DNA from: Candidatus Lindowbacteria bacterium RIFCSPLOWO2_12_FULL_62_27
GTDB taxonomy: Bacteria; Lindowbacteria; 2-12-FULL-62-27
Direction: 5' to 3'
Length of the DNA stretch: 64,000 bases
Assembly: GCA_001784175.1 (NCBI GenBank)
Contig: MFPR01000028.1
Span: 327,614 to 391,613, forward strand
Shown here: piece by piece, positions 17,217 through 26,411 of the stretch
Layout: the number at the start of each line of letters is the position of its first letter
Position numbering within the stretch: position 1 is the stretch's first letter
The notes under the pieces: model-generated
Databases searched by the model: none
What the model was told of the DNA's origin: nothing
Seen by the model: the letters and a program-made list of their open reading frames with translations, nothing else
Made by a program: the position numbers and the translations under genes

Positions 17217-18628
17217 ACGTCGATCAGGTCCGGGCCGGCATGGCCCGCGAGATGCACTCGATGCCGTCGGCCGCCCGCCGGGAGATGGTCGAGACCCTGC
17301 GGACGCTGGCGATGCGGCGCAGCATCACCTACGAATACGACAAATCGAGCGGAGAAGAGCCCATCCGGATTTTGTTCCCGCCCGTCCTCCTCGATCAGGC
17401 CGATCTCAGGCCGATCTACGACGTCAGCCTCCGGATGTCTCACGCCTGCGAGCGGGCCCTCGGCCTCTTCCTGGAACGTGAGGACGTCCGGAACATCCTG
17501 CCGCTGGAATATGAAGAAGAGCGCTTTCTGTTCGGCATTTCCCCTGAGTCTCACGCGCGGTCGCCCGCGATCTGGCAGAGGCTCGACGCGGCGATGGATC
17601 CGGCCCGGCCCATGGACACGCTCCGATTCCTTGAAACCAACATGAATTCCGTTGGCGGCGTTTACTACGCGCCGGCCGTCGAAAAGCTGTCGATGGAAGT
17701 CGTGTTGCCCAAGCTCCTTCACCCGCCGCAACTCGACCGTGTATCGCCCCTCGATGATCTCGAAAAACTTCTGTACGCCCTTCTCTGCCGCCACGCCCGC
17801 CGCCTCGGGATTTGGTCCCCGGCCGAAGCCCCGTTTCCGCACGTCCCCCTGCGCGTCGCGGTGGTCGAAAACGATCCCGGCGCCGAGGGGCCCACCGAGA
17901 CGCCCGCCGCGATCGAGGGACTCTGCGCCATGGGTGCCGACGCCTTCGCCGCGCGCCCCGAGGAGTTCGAAATCCGCGGCGACCAGCTCATTCATCTCGG
18001 CCGGACGGTCGATCTCGTCTACCGGCTGTTCGAAATACGCGAACTCATGGAAATGAAACCGATCGAAGCGCTCAAGCTCGCCTTCGCCGGCAACCGCGCC
18101 GTGTCCGGCGCCGGGGGCGAGTTCGACCACAAGAGTGTTTTTGAATTGTTCACCTCGGCGGCCTTCGACCGCCTGTTCTCGGCGGAGGACCGCCGCGCGT
18201 TTCGGGCCCATGTCCTCTGGACCCGGCTGCTCAGGGAAACCTTCACCGACGCGCCGGACGGATCCAAAATCGATCTCCCAGAATTCGCCTTCCGCGCCCG
18301 CGACGCGCTTGTCCTCAAACCCAACCGCTCCTACGGCGGCGACAGCATCGTGATCGGAAGAGAAACAGACGACGGGACGTGGCAGTCAGCCGTCGATCGC
18401 GCCATGTCCCAACCGGACCGGTTCGTCGTCCAATCGGTCTGCCCCCTGGCCGAGATGCCCTTCACCGTGATCGACCCGGCCGGCGGCGCGGTCGAGGAGC
18501 GCCTCAAGGTCGTCTTCGGCCTTTCCTCCACGCCCGACGGATTCGGCATCATCGGCCGCGCCTCGCGGTCCTCCGTCGTCAACGTCGCCCGGCACGGAGG
18601 CCTCACGCCGGTCCTCCAGGCTTCTTAA
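17201..18628 (+). CDS. ATP-grasp domain protein, circularly permuted or glutathionylspermidine-synthase-like
   Basis: A 475-residue protein starting with GTG inside the DUF885 gene. The C-terminal region carries an ATP-grasp signature: ALVLKPNRSYGGDSIVIG (nucleotide-binding strand and glycine loop, Lys conserved), FVVQSVCPLAEMPF (adenine-binding strand) and a late GIIGRASRSSVVNVARHGG segment that matches the metal-binding arginine/asparagine part. This order is typical of proteins annotated as circularly permuted ATP-grasp or glutathionylspermidine synthase-like, which form amide bonds via an acyl-phosphate. The substrate is unknown. It converges on, and overlaps by 4 bp, the rhodanese gene on the other strand. 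Confidence 0.65.
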   Translation: MSKTVNVDQVRAGMAREMHSMPSAARREMVETLRTLAMRRSITYEYDKSSGEEPIRILFPPVLLDQADLRPIYDVSLRMSHACERALGLFLEREDVRNILPLEYEEERFLFGISPESHARSPAIWQRLDAAMDPARPMDTLRFLETNMNSVGGVYYAPAVEKLSMEVVLPKLLHPPQLDRVSPLDDLEKLLYALLCRHARRLGIWSPAEAPFPHVPLRVAVVENDPGAEGPTETPAAIEGLCAMGADAFAARPEEFEIRGDQLIHLGRTVDLVYRLFEIRELMEMKPIEALKLAFAGNRAVSGAGGEFDHKSVFELFTSAAFDRLFSAEDRRAFRAHVLWTRLLRETFTDAPDGSKIDLPEFAFRARDALVLKPNRSYGGDSIVIGRETDDGTWQSAVDRAMSQPDRFVVQSVCPLAEMPFTVIDPAGGAVEERLKVVFGLSSTPDGFGIIGRASRSSVVNVARHGGLTPVLQAS

Positions 18629-19050
18629 CCGGTGTAGGCGCGACCGGGCGGGTTCCCACTTTCTATCGGTAATCCTTCCTGGCTCCACCCCTTCATGGCA
18701 ATAAACCCGGATGGATCACGTGTGCCGCCGTAGCCGCCCTGAACATTGGCCAGAGACTCAAACCCCGCGGCTTCCAGTATCTGGCACGCCTTTTGCGACC
18801 GGCCGCCCGCCATACATCCGATCACCAAGCGTTTGGTTTTTGGGAATATCTTCTCCACCTTTTCCTTGAAATCCGGGTTTGGAACCATCTGTCCGGATTC
18901 ATCTCGAACCATCACCGGAACATTGTACGCCCCTTCCGGGTGCCCCGCCTCATATTCCTCCACGGTGCGAACGTCCAGATAGATCGCAGGATTTGTTGAA
19001 TCTTCCATTTGTTCAGACGCGATCCCGGGGGTAATCTGTTCGATTGCCAT
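18625..19050 (-). CDS. Rhodanese-like sulfurtransferase
   Basis: A 141-residue single rhodanese domain. The active-site loop is IGCMAGGRS with the catalytic cysteine, and the preceding AIYLDVRTVEEYEAGHPEGA is the conserved D-V-R entry strand. The loop length of six residues between Cys and the next helix fits the sulfur-specific (not phosphatase) type. A strong GGAGGTGA ribosome-binding site precedes the ATG at 19050. No signal peptide, so cytoplasmic. It could feed persulfide sulfur to the sulfur-carrier system encoded at 8.5-12.7 kb, but it is on the other strand and separately transcribed. Confidence 0.88.
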   Translation of the reverse strand: MAIEQITPGIASEQMEDSTNPAIYLDVRTVEEYEAGHPEGAYNVPVMVRDESGQMVPNPDFKEKVEKIFPKTKRLVIGCMAGGRSQKACQILEAAGFESLANVQGGYGGTRDPSGFIAMKGWSQEGLPIESGNPPGRAYTG

Positions 19051-19154
19051 TTGACTTCACCTCCACGATTTCTATGTTGCATTCCATCCTAGCATGGCAA
19101 TGGCATTAAGTTGAATACGTAACGTTTTTATCTCCCGATTCCGACAAGTACAGT

Positions 19155-20675
19155 ATGGACTCCCTCTTTGACCAGAACCGCCGGTTTCTGCAGTCGCGGT
19201 TTCCAAGCGCTTTGGAAGCCTACCAGAAGGCCGTGCCGCCGCCGGCGAGCGGGCCGGACTGGATCGAGCTTCCCCTGCCGCTGCCCGGCGCGCCCAAACT
19301 CAGGTTGTCGGCCGGGCATGACGCGTTTGTGGAGGAACATCAGAGAACGCTGGCCGGCGCCGCGAAATTCGCGGGCGCCATGGTCTGGGGCGTCCGGACG
19401 GCCGACGATCTCGAATTCTACTGGCATTCCCTTCCGCGCCGGCCTTTCGTCTATCTCGAATCCGACCCCGCCGTCTTCGCGCGCGTTCTGCAAAAGGTCC
19501 GGCTGGACCGGCTGTTCGGCGAGTCCGGCGCCCGCATCGCGTTCGCCAGCGACTGCGGGGAACTCATGTCGGAAATGGCCGTCGCGTTCGGCGAGGAGGA
19601 GTTGACGGCGTCCCGGATCGGGTTTCTCTTCGAACCCTCCCTCTTTTCCCGCCTGCTCGCCGAGGACCATCCGATGGGGCGATTCGTCAATCTGATTTTA
19701 AAAAATGTTTTTCTGAACCGCAGCGAGGAGGAAATGATGCAGGCGAAGGAGGGGCTCAAAGAGAAGCAGTTCATCGATAAAATATTTCCGCCCGCCTACC
19801 TCTACCAGTCGATGCAACGCTTCCTGAACCTCCTTGCGGTCGCGTCGCCCGGGATCCGCACCCTCTATCGCGAAATGACCCGGCCGGTGGACGCGCGGGC
19901 CGTTCTGCCGGTGTCCATCGTCATCCTCGCATGGAACCGCTGGGACCTCACCGAGCGGTGCCTGCGGGCGCTCTGCTCCCATCCGTTGCCGGCCGACAGC
20001 GAGATCATCGTCGTCGACAACGGCTCGACCGACCGCACGCCGGAGATGCTCAAGGCGCTCGCCGAAAGGCTCCCGCCGCTCCGGCCCCTGACCCTGCCCC
20101 GCAACCTGGGTCCGGCCGGCGGCCGGGACGAGGCGGCCAAGATCGCGCGCGGCAAAACGCTCGTGTTCCTCGACAACGACGTCGAGATCAAGCACGAACG
20201 CTGGCTCGACATTCTGCTGGAGCCGTTCCTGTTTTACCCCCGCGTCGGGTCCTGTGGGGCCTTCGGCGTCATCCACACGCACGACGAGTCCGAGACATGG
20301 TCGCAAAAAATCGTGTTCCCCGGACTGGTCGTACCGGTCTCGTGGATTTCCTCTTTTTGCCTTGCGGTCCGAAAGCAGGCGCTGATCGAGTGTGGCGGCT
20401 GGCGGCCCGATCTCTATCCGCTCTACGGCATGGAGGACGTCGCGCTCGGGTATGCGCTTCGCGAAGCCGGCTGGATCTCCGTCGTGCCGGGACAGTTCGT
20501 CCCCGTCACCCACGGCATGAACCACAAGGACGGGCACTACGACTACGATTTCGTGGACAGCGGAAAACGCAACTCCGAAATCTTCTCGAAAATCTGGGGC
20601 CCCCGCCGCCGCCTCCTCAACGCCGCACGCGGCAACCGGACCCTCGCCACCATCGTTTCCTCCCCTGCGGCGTAA
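19155..20675 (+). CDS. Glycosyltransferase family 2 with unknown N-terminal domain
   Basis: A 506-residue protein. Residues about 1-245 form an unidentified domain with Rossmann-like stretches (RPFVYLESDPAVFARVL, ARIAFAS), loosely like the MAF/DUF115 domain of flagellin-modification proteins. Residues about 250-500 are a GT-A family 2 catalytic domain: SIVILAWNRWDLTERCL, IIVVDNGSTDRT (UDP-binding loop), NLGPAGGRDEA, VFLDNDVEI (the DxD site, here DND) and GMEDVALGYALREAG, the late ED catalytic-base segment. It is followed after 16 bp by a NUDIX gene, a pairing repeated at 28.4-29.6 kb. Cytoplasmic; the product is unknown but a surface or secondary-metabolite glycan is likely. Confidence 0.8.
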   Translation: MDSLFDQNRRFLQSRFPSALEAYQKAVPPPASGPDWIELPLPLPGAPKLRLSAGHDAFVEEHQRTLAGAAKFAGAMVWGVRTADDLEFYWHSLPRRPFVYLESDPAVFARVLQKVRLDRLFGESGARIAFASDCGELMSEMAVAFGEEELTASRIGFLFEPSLFSRLLAEDHPMGRFVNLILKNVFLNRSEEEMMQAKEGLKEKQFIDKIFPPAYLYQSMQRFLNLLAVASPGIRTLYREMTRPVDARAVLPVSIVILAWNRWDLTERCLRALCSHPLPADSEIIVVDNGSTDRTPEMLKALAERLPPLRPLTLPRNLGPAGGRDEAAKIARGKTLVFLDNDVEIKHERWLDILLEPFLFYPRVGSCGAFGVIHTHDESETWSQKIVFPGLVVPVSWISSFCLAVRKQALIECGGWRPDLYPLYGMEDVALGYALREAGWISVVPGQFVPVTHGMNHKDGHYDYDFVDSGKRNSEIFSKIWGPRRRLLNAARGNRTLATIVSSPAA

Positions 20676-20691
20676 TAGTTCAAAATCGAAG

Positions 20692-21126
20692 ATGCGCCGG
20701 GAGGTGGTCGTGGTCCTCCCCTACGCCGGCGGCCGAGTGCTCATGCACCTGAGGGACAGGAATGCGAAATACAATCCGGAGATGTGGGGATTCTTCAGCG
20801 GCGGCGTTGAACCCGGCGAAACGCCGATGGAATGCGCGCTCCGGGAAATCGAGGAGGAAATCAATTTGAAGCCGGCGGCGATCCATAAACTCGACAGCCG
20901 CCAATCGGAGGACCTCACCCACGTCGTTTCGCACGCCTTTTACTGCGCCCTCGATGTCCCGCTCGATTCGCTCATCCTGCGGGAGGGCCTCGATTCGGGA
21001 CTGTTTACGGTGGAGGAAATTGAGAGCGGGCAACTGTATTCCGGGAAATTCAAACGGCCTTTCCCGGTGGCGCCCTTCCGCTACATTCCGAACACCGTAA
21101 AAAGACTCTTCAAACGTCTCGAATAA
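20692..21126 (+). CDS. NUDIX hydrolase
   Basis: A 144-residue NUDIX protein. The Nudix box starts GGVEPGETPMECALREIEEE and fits G-x5-E-x7-R-E-U-x-E-E, with asparagine in place of the late glycine. The preceding MWGFFSGG is typical of nucleotide-sugar or (d)NTP hydrolases. It forms a pair with the upstream glycosyltransferase and has a clear paralogue at 29171-29617, sharing VVxLPY near the start, the MWGFF(S/G)GxVE core, a SHxF(Y/F)CAL segment and SG(Q)L at the end. The likely reaction is hydrolysis of a nucleoside diphosphate linked to X; the pairing suggests a nucleotide sugar. Confidence 0.88.
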   Translation: MRREVVVVLPYAGGRVLMHLRDRNAKYNPEMWGFFSGGVEPGETPMECALREIEEEINLKPAAIHKLDSRQSEDLTHVVSHAFYCALDVPLDSLILREGLDSGLFTVEEIESGQLYSGKFKRPFPVAPFRYIPNTVKRLFKRLE

Positions 21127-21136
21127 AACTCCGGAA

Positions 21137-21152
21137 CCTGACTTTCGTCAGG
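21137..21152. terminator. Hairpin between convergent genes
   Basis: CCTGAC-TTTC-GTCAGG forms a perfect 6-bp stem with a 4-base loop between the convergent NUDIX and oxygenase genes. There is no long T-tract on either strand, so it is a weak terminator at best. Confidence 0.35.
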
Positions 21153-21159
21153 ACGGCCG

Positions 21160-22050
21160 TCAGGCGGGATTGCCCGTGTGCCGCGCGTGCACCAGGCAGT
21201 CGGTCTCCATGGTGTAGAGCCCGAAGAACCACCGGCCCTTCATGCTGCTCCAGTCGGGATTCAGGGTGTCCATGTCCACCGGATTGACGCCGTGCGTGAC
21301 CGTTGGGTAATTGATGACGGCGTCGCCGACCCGGGTCCTTCCCTCGGACGTGACCTCCCGGCCCTGCTGGTCGATGAAGTAGAGGCCGCCGGATCGAAAG
21401 TCCACGTCGAGCTGCGTCATCTGAATGCTCATGATGGTTCTTTGATGGCCCCACGGGTCCTGGTGCCGCTCGATGTAGCCGATCCCCGCGGGATAGTGCG
21501 CCACGACGATCCGGTCCACCAATCCGTCGCTCGGAATGTTGCGGACGCATTCGTCCGGGTCGAACCCGCCCCACTTCTTTGTGTAGGACCAGAACTCGTT
21601 GATCATCGGCCACACGCCGAACGGGTCCGGATTGTGGCGGAAGAAGTAGTAGTCATGGCGCGGATACTTCAGCGCGTATTTCTTCACAATGTCCGGCGTG
21701 ATGATCCGGTGAAAATTCGGGATGCCGTCCTGAACCTTGTGGAAACTCGGCTCGACGGTCTTGCCCCACTCGTGCAGCTCTTTCCGCAGCCTCCGGAGCT
21801 TGTCCTCCGGCACGACCCCGCGGATGATGTAGGCGTCGCCGGCGAACATCGACTCGGTGAATTCCCGGTCGTAACTGTCCACCCGCTTCTTGAATTCGGA
21901 GAATGTCACCTCCCGAAGCTCCCGCATGAACGCGGGCGCGTGGGAGGGCGCCTTTCCATCCGGCGGCACGCCGTTGAGACTTTCGAGTTCCGCCAGATAC
22001 TTGTTTCCCCCGCCGCTCCAGTACCTCTGAGAGGTTCGCAGATCCGCCAT
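21160..22050 (-). CDS. 2-oxoglutarate/Fe(II)-type oxygenase
   Basis: A 296-residue protein. The facial triad of the double-stranded beta-helix fold is visible: HxD in IERHQDPWG, and the distal histidine in PTVTHGVNPV, with GLYFIDQQG between them. A downstream arginine (GRWFF) could bind 2-oxoglutarate. It is the last gene of a minus-strand operon, 26 bp after the second B12-type radical SAM gene. Members of this broad family hydroxylate, halogenate or desaturate small molecules and peptidyl substrates. With two radical SAM enzymes it probably tailors the same product. No signal peptide. Confidence 0.72.
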   Translation of the reverse strand: MADLRTSQRYWSGGGNKYLAELESLNGVPPDGKAPSHAPAFMRELREVTFSEFKKRVDSYDREFTESMFAGDAYIIRGVVPEDKLRRLRKELHEWGKTVEPSFHKVQDGIPNFHRIITPDIVKKYALKYPRHDYYFFRHNPDPFGVWPMINEFWSYTKKWGGFDPDECVRNIPSDGLVDRIVVAHYPAGIGYIERHQDPWGHQRTIMSIQMTQLDVDFRSGGLYFIDQQGREVTSEGRTRVGDAVINYPTVTHGVNPVDMDTLNPDWSSMKGRWFFGLYTMETDCLVHARHTGNPA

Positions 22051-22076
22051 GAAGTCAACCCGCCTTTCTTCGGAAA

Positions 22077-24119
22077 TTAAACTTGGACGGTGGCTGAATA
22101 GATGTTGGGCGCGAAGTAGGTGACCCGGGAACCGTTTTTCCCGGTGCTCATCGCATTGAAAACCCGGCTGCCACGCACATCCAGATAGTATTTCAAAAAC
22201 CGGTCCCGCGCGCCGTGGGACGGCAACATGTCTTCCACCTCATATACGAAGTGCCCCTCTTCCAGCGGCACGCGCCGGCCCTCCGACATTTGTTCGACAT
22301 AGTCGGGCACGTCATGCTGAAGCGTCAACGTCGGCGTCGGCGGGCCTTCCCAGTGCGCCAGAAAATGGCGCTGGGTCTTGAAAAGATCCGCCATCATGGT
22401 CTCCGGAACTTCGACGTTCCGCCGCTTCAGATACTCCCGCAAGAGTTGCTCCATCTCGCCGAAAAAGTCGTTCCGCCACGCCATGGTGATCAGGTACACC
22501 GCCTCCGACGCCGTCCAGTGGGCTTCGTCAAAGCCCGGGATCACGTTCAAGTAATCCCGGTTGTCGTTGAGCAGGCCGTCGATCCGCGCGTCCAAATACC
22601 GCATGATCCCCGCCATCTTGGGGTACCGGCCCGAGGGCGCCTCCGCCAGACAGTAATCGGCAAACCCGGTCACGGGAACGCTGTATTCGTTTTTCAGAAA
22701 CATGAGCGGCACAAAGTAGCTCCGGTGGTCGTACAGCGCCAGCGTGAAAAACGCCGTCTTGTAGGCCTTCCGCCACATCTCATGCGGCATGGTCTTGGTC
22801 GAGATCACCACGTCCTCGAATTCCTCCACCACCTTGTCGGAGCCGGCCGTGCGGTAAAACCCGAAGGGGATCCGGCGCGTCTTGATTTCGTGCTCCCGGA
22901 TCTGGTCCGGCAGGGCCATCTCTGTGTTTTCGAGAATGGAGGCCAGATACACGAAAATATGGTCGTCCAGAGAATTCGTCAGCATTTCTTCTATTCCCGA
23001 CAGAAACGTGTCATAGGTCTCCTCCGGCAGGGGCAGGATGAGTTCGGTGTAGGTGGGCATGTCCTCCCGGCTGAAGGCCTCTTTCAGTTCCCGGTACGTG
23101 CTGAGCTTGATGTTCGAGCGCTTGACAGCCTTCAGGGTCTTTTCGTTGGTGCTCTGCAGGGACAGCCCGACTTTAAAGCCGACGCCGCCCTTCCGGAGCG
23201 TCTTGGCGTTGCCCATCACCTTCATCGAACTGTTCTTGACCCAGCTCACCGACAGGTACCGCGGATTGCCGTATTTTTCCTTGACGGCGACCAGCATCTC
23301 GGCGATTTCCTGGTCGCGCATCTTGATCCCGAAATTCGCATCGGCGCAGTTGATGTAGGAGATGCCGTTCTTCCCCATCCACTCCAGTTCCTCCCGCAGG
23401 ACGTTGATGTCAAAATACCGGACCTCCATCCCAATGGCCGTGCCCCAGTTGCAGAACGTGCAGGAGAAGGGGCATCCGCGGTTCGTCTCCCAGATGACGC
23501 CCGAAAACCAGTCCTTGTGGCGCGTGTACAGATCCGTGAACGTCCCGTCCAGAAACGGCGAGGGAATCGCCGCCAGGTCCTGAACGAACGGCCGCTCGCC
23601 GGTGAACACATGCTCTTTCCCGTTCCCGACGCCGGCTCGGTACGAAATCCCCTTGACCGCCGACAAATCCGGCGTGGGGCTCCGCAGGTACGCCAGCGCC
23701 AAATCTTCGAGCAGGACTTCGTCGCTGTGACACAGAATGTCCACGCACGCGTGCTTGCGGAAAAATTCCGCCTTTCGATCCTCCAGGTTCGGCACCGAAG
23801 GACCGCCGAACACCACCACGGCCTCGGGATATTCCTGCTTGACCAGCCGTGCCACCGCCAGTGTCAGTTCAATGTTCCACATGTAGACCGAAAAGGCAGC
23901 GATGGTCGGATGGTCCATCCGCGCTACGATCTTGGCGGGATCCTCCCTCAAAAACAGGATCTCTTCGAGTCGGTACCCTTTGACAATGTCCGGATTTCGG
24001 CGCAGGACAGAATAAAGCCGTCCCGCCGAAAGAGGCATGAGGTTCTTGGAAAATCCCGTCGCAAACTGGCAGAGCTGGATGCCCGGTTTCTCAACTCGGG
24101 CGAATGCCGCAGGCGCCAT
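22077..24119 (-). CDS. B12-binding-domain radical SAM protein
   Basis: A 680-residue enzyme. Residues about 1-170 form a cobalamin-binding-type Rossmann domain (AAFSVYMWNIE, VVVFGGPSVPN) without the DxHxxG base-off motif, as is common in this class. The radical SAM cluster ligands are in GCPFSCTFCNWG (CxxxCxxC) near residue 217, followed by the barrel signatures INCADANFG and the late TYTELILPLP. The last 230 residues (HEMWRKAYKTAFFTLALYDHRSYF onward, in part) are a family-specific C-terminal domain that I do not recognise. It is 23 bp downstream of another B12-type radical SAM gene and probably catalyses methylation or a rearrangement on a shared substrate. Confidence 0.85.
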   Translation of the reverse strand: MAPAAFARVEKPGIQLCQFATGFSKNLMPLSAGRLYSVLRRNPDIVKGYRLEEILFLREDPAKIVARMDHPTIAAFSVYMWNIELTLAVARLVKQEYPEAVVVFGGPSVPNLEDRKAEFFRKHACVDILCHSDEVLLEDLALAYLRSPTPDLSAVKGISYRAGVGNGKEHVFTGERPFVQDLAAIPSPFLDGTFTDLYTRHKDWFSGVIWETNRGCPFSCTFCNWGTAIGMEVRYFDINVLREELEWMGKNGISYINCADANFGIKMRDQEIAEMLVAVKEKYGNPRYLSVSWVKNSSMKVMGNAKTLRKGGVGFKVGLSLQSTNEKTLKAVKRSNIKLSTYRELKEAFSREDMPTYTELILPLPEETYDTFLSGIEEMLTNSLDDHIFVYLASILENTEMALPDQIREHEIKTRRIPFGFYRTAGSDKVVEEFEDVVISTKTMPHEMWRKAYKTAFFTLALYDHRSYFVPLMFLKNEYSVPVTGFADYCLAEAPSGRYPKMAGIMRYLDARIDGLLNDNRDYLNVIPGFDEAHWTASEAVYLITMAWRNDFFGEMEQLLREYLKRRNVEVPETMMADLFKTQRHFLAHWEGPPTPTLTLQHDVPDYVEQMSEGRRVPLEEGHFVYEVEDMLPSHGARDRFLKYYLDVRGSRVFNAMSTGKNGSRVTYFAPNIYSATVQV

Positions 24120-24142
24120 GTCCCGTCCCGGGGTGCGTCCGG

Positions 24143-25753
24143 CTAGAAGCCGAAGCTGACCGGGGTTGTCGCTTTTTCCCGGCTCATCTCGACCCCGGGA
24201 TAGGTCTGTGCGCCGGGAGACCGGTGATCGCCGTGGTGTTCCACCTCGGTCGTTTTCGAGCCGTTGTTCCCGTGGCCGTTCTTTTTCTCGCGCATTTTCA
24301 TCAGATTGTCCTGGACGCTCTTGAAGGTGCTCGTCCGGAGACCCTCCAGTTCATCCAGCGTGATGCCCATCATTTTGGAGAGCTTTTCCCGCTTCTTCTG
24401 GGTTCTGAAATTAATCCGTTCCCATTCATACGCGCGGATGATCGTGATGTCCTCGGGGGTCCACTCGTTGGACACGATCTGGGTGGTCGACCAGTTCATG
24501 TCCTTCATCTGGCCGCTCGTGTCCGCGTGGGTCGCCAGGAGATTGTTCTCCATCGCCATCTTCGCAAGCTCCGTGCCCTCCAGCGGCGTCGCGATGAAAA
24601 ACTTGGCGTAGTCCGGATCGATCTCCTGCGCGAACGCGAACGTCTGGCGGATCTCCTCCCAGGTTTCGGTGGGGAAGCCGATGATGAAGTTGGTGATGAG
24701 GTCCATCCCGGCCTCCTTGATCTTCATCGAGACATGCCGCGCCGACTCCAGCTTCACGGGCTTGTGGATGATGTCCCGCAGCACGCGCTCGGTCCCCGAT
24801 TCAACCGCGAGCGCCACCGAACAGCAGCCGGACCGCGCCATCAGATCAATGATCTCGTCGTTCATGTGAAACACCGCCACCGCGTGGGCCTTCCAGCTCA
24901 GGTTCATTTTCAGGTCGATCAGCTTGTTGCAAAATTCCTTGACGCGCGGCCGGTTGATGAAAAAGTTGTCGTCGTCCATCATGAAGGACTTGATCCCGTA
25001 GTCGGCCTGCAGCCACTGAAGTTCCTTGATGACATTGTCGACGCTCCGGTACCGGAAGGGCCCGCCCGTGATGAGTTCCACTTCACAGAAGGTGCAACCG
25101 ATCGGACAGCCCCGCGACGTCATCATGCGGGTATAGGGGTAGAGATAGGGGTGATCCACGGTGACCTTACCAACCTTGTTCGAGTACTCTCCATAATTGA
25201 CCATGTCCCAGGCCGGATACGGCAGGGCATCCAGGTTCTGAATGAAGGGGGCGCGCTGAAGCTTGTCGGGAATCGTCTGCTCTCCGTCTTTCCGGCCCAG
25301 AAACCCGGCCGGCGGAAATGAGCCGCGGCCGTTCAGATACTGGAGAAGTTCCTGAAAGACATACTCCCCTTCGCCGACGCAGATGTAGTCAAAATTCTTG
25401 TCGTTGTAGATGGTCTTGTACGAAACCGTCGCATAGACCCCGCCCACCACGGTGATGATATCCGGACTGATTTCCTTGACGTATTTCGCGCCAAGGTGAA
25501 CCGACTCCCAGTATTCGTTCGTAAGAAGGGTCAGGCCCACGAGGTCGGGATCCAGGTCTTCGATGATTTTCTTGAACTGTTCTGGAGTATAGTCATGCGC
25601 GTTCCCGTCCACGACCGTTACGTCATAATCCTTTCGGATCATCGCCGCCAGCAGACACAAGTTCATCGGATGGACATCCCAACTGGTTTTCCAGTTCCAG
25701 TCGATCCATTTCATGTTCGGCTGAACCAGCACGATCTTCTTAACGCCAGACAT
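24143..25753 (-). CDS. B12-binding-domain radical SAM protein
   Basis: A 536-residue enzyme, first gene of the minus-strand operon. The N-terminal 170 residues are the cobalamin-type domain (IVLVQPNMKW at the start, TVVDGNAHDYTPEQF, ITVVGGVYATVSY, FDYICVGEGEY). The cluster motif GCPIGCTFCEVE (CxxxCxxC) is near residue 215, then FMMDDDNFF and VALAVESGTERVL of the barrel. The C-terminus is a charged low-complexity tail with KKNGHGNNGSK. An AGGAGGGG ribosome-binding site precedes the ATG, and a near-consensus sigma-70 promoter with a palindromic operator candidate lies just upstream. BchE/HpnJ-like layout; the reaction is not predictable. Confidence 0.85.
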   Translation of the reverse strand: MSGVKKIVLVQPNMKWIDWNWKTSWDVHPMNLCLLAAMIRKDYDVTVVDGNAHDYTPEQFKKIIEDLDPDLVGLTLLTNEYWESVHLGAKYVKEISPDIITVVGGVYATVSYKTIYNDKNFDYICVGEGEYVFQELLQYLNGRGSFPPAGFLGRKDGEQTIPDKLQRAPFIQNLDALPYPAWDMVNYGEYSNKVGKVTVDHPYLYPYTRMMTSRGCPIGCTFCEVELITGGPFRYRSVDNVIKELQWLQADYGIKSFMMDDDNFFINRPRVKEFCNKLIDLKMNLSWKAHAVAVFHMNDEIIDLMARSGCCSVALAVESGTERVLRDIIHKPVKLESARHVSMKIKEAGMDLITNFIIGFPTETWEEIRQTFAFAQEIDPDYAKFFIATPLEGTELAKMAMENNLLATHADTSGQMKDMNWSTTQIVSNEWTPEDITIIRAYEWERINFRTQKKREKLSKMMGITLDELEGLRTSTFKSVQDNLMKMREKKNGHGNNGSKTTEVEHHGDHRSPGAQTYPGVEMSREKATTPVSFGF

Positions 25754-25788
25754 AGGCTCCCCTCCTCATCAGGGTTTAGAGTTTTTCA

Positions 25789-25802
25789 TCTATACGTATA
25801 GA
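25789..25802. promoter_or_regulatory. Perfect 14-bp palindrome at predicted transcription start
   Basis: TCTATACGTATAGA is a perfect palindrome located 7-20 bases downstream of the -10 box, across the expected start point of the radical SAM operon. The position fits a repressor operator. No candidate repressor is identified, although two membrane winged-helix proteins are encoded immediately upstream. Confidence 0.5.
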
Positions 25803-25808
25803 CTTGTA

Positions 25809-25837
25809 ATTCTATTCATATTTCCGAGACGTGTCAA
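25809..25837 (-). promoter_or_regulatory. Sigma-70 promoter for radical SAM operon
   Basis: On the minus strand TTGACA (25837-25832) is separated by 17 bases from TAGAAT (25814-25809). Both boxes are at or near consensus, in an AT-rich gap of a GC-rich genome, about 55 bases before the first B12-type radical SAM gene. Confidence 0.75.
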
Positions 25838-25862
25838 GAAAAGACGACAAAAAAATCAGGTA

Positions 25863-26408
25863 TTAGGTAACCCCCAGAACCCGCTTCAACAACCCGATCG
25901 CCTTCGCCTGCAGAAACATCTGCGACCGGCTGATTCGGTAGATCCCGGCGCTTTCGCGCAAGTAGCCGGCGCCGACCAGTTTGGCCAGACGAATCTTCAA
26001 TATCGTCTCATCGCTGTAGGCGTCGCGCAACTCCGCAGGCGTCGCCGAGCCGCCGGGCCGTTTGTCCAGCTCCAGCAGGATCCGGATCCGCACGGCCGCT
26101 TCGCCCATGCCGAAGACCCAGGACAGATAATGGAGGGTGAGCAGGGAATAAACGGCCGGCGTGGAGAGACCTGCCAGCCGGCGGGCAGCGATCGTATACT
26201 CGGGAAAAATCGGCGCCGTTCCAATCAACCCCCACGCCCCTGCGCAGGCGGCCATAAAGCCGCACGCGAATGAGAACGCCAGCGGCAGCGTCAATTGCCG
26301 CGGTCTCAGATACCGGAACACAATCACATGAACGACCAGAAACAAGACAAAGGCTGCTGCGGCCGCGCCAAAGACATAAAGGTCAATCCCGTGGATCCCC
26401 GCCCCCAT
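25863..26408 (-). CDS. Membrane protein with C-terminal winged-helix-like domain (paralogue 1)
   Basis: A 181-residue protein. About four hydrophobic segments occupy residues 8-110 (VFGAAAAAFVLFLVVHVIVF, LAFSFACGFMAACAGAWGLI and others). The cytoplasmic tail from about residue 112 reads like a winged helix: IRILLELDKRPGGSATPAELRD, ETILKIRLAKLVGAGYLRES and a wing GIYRIS. The gene lies 3 bp after a second protein of the same plan, so the two are probably partners. No DNA-binding specificity can be read. The arrangement suggests a membrane-bound regulator or a scaffold. The family is unknown to me. Confidence 0.55.
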   Translation of the reverse strand: MGAGIHGIDLYVFGAAAAAFVLFLVVHVIVFRYLRPRQLTLPLAFSFACGFMAACAGAWGLIGTAPIFPEYTIAARRLAGLSTPAVYSLLTLHYLSWVFGMGEAAVRIRILLELDKRPGGSATPAELRDAYSDETILKIRLAKLVGAGYLRESAGIYRISRSQMFLQAKAIGLLKRVLGVT

Positions 26409-26411
26409 GCC

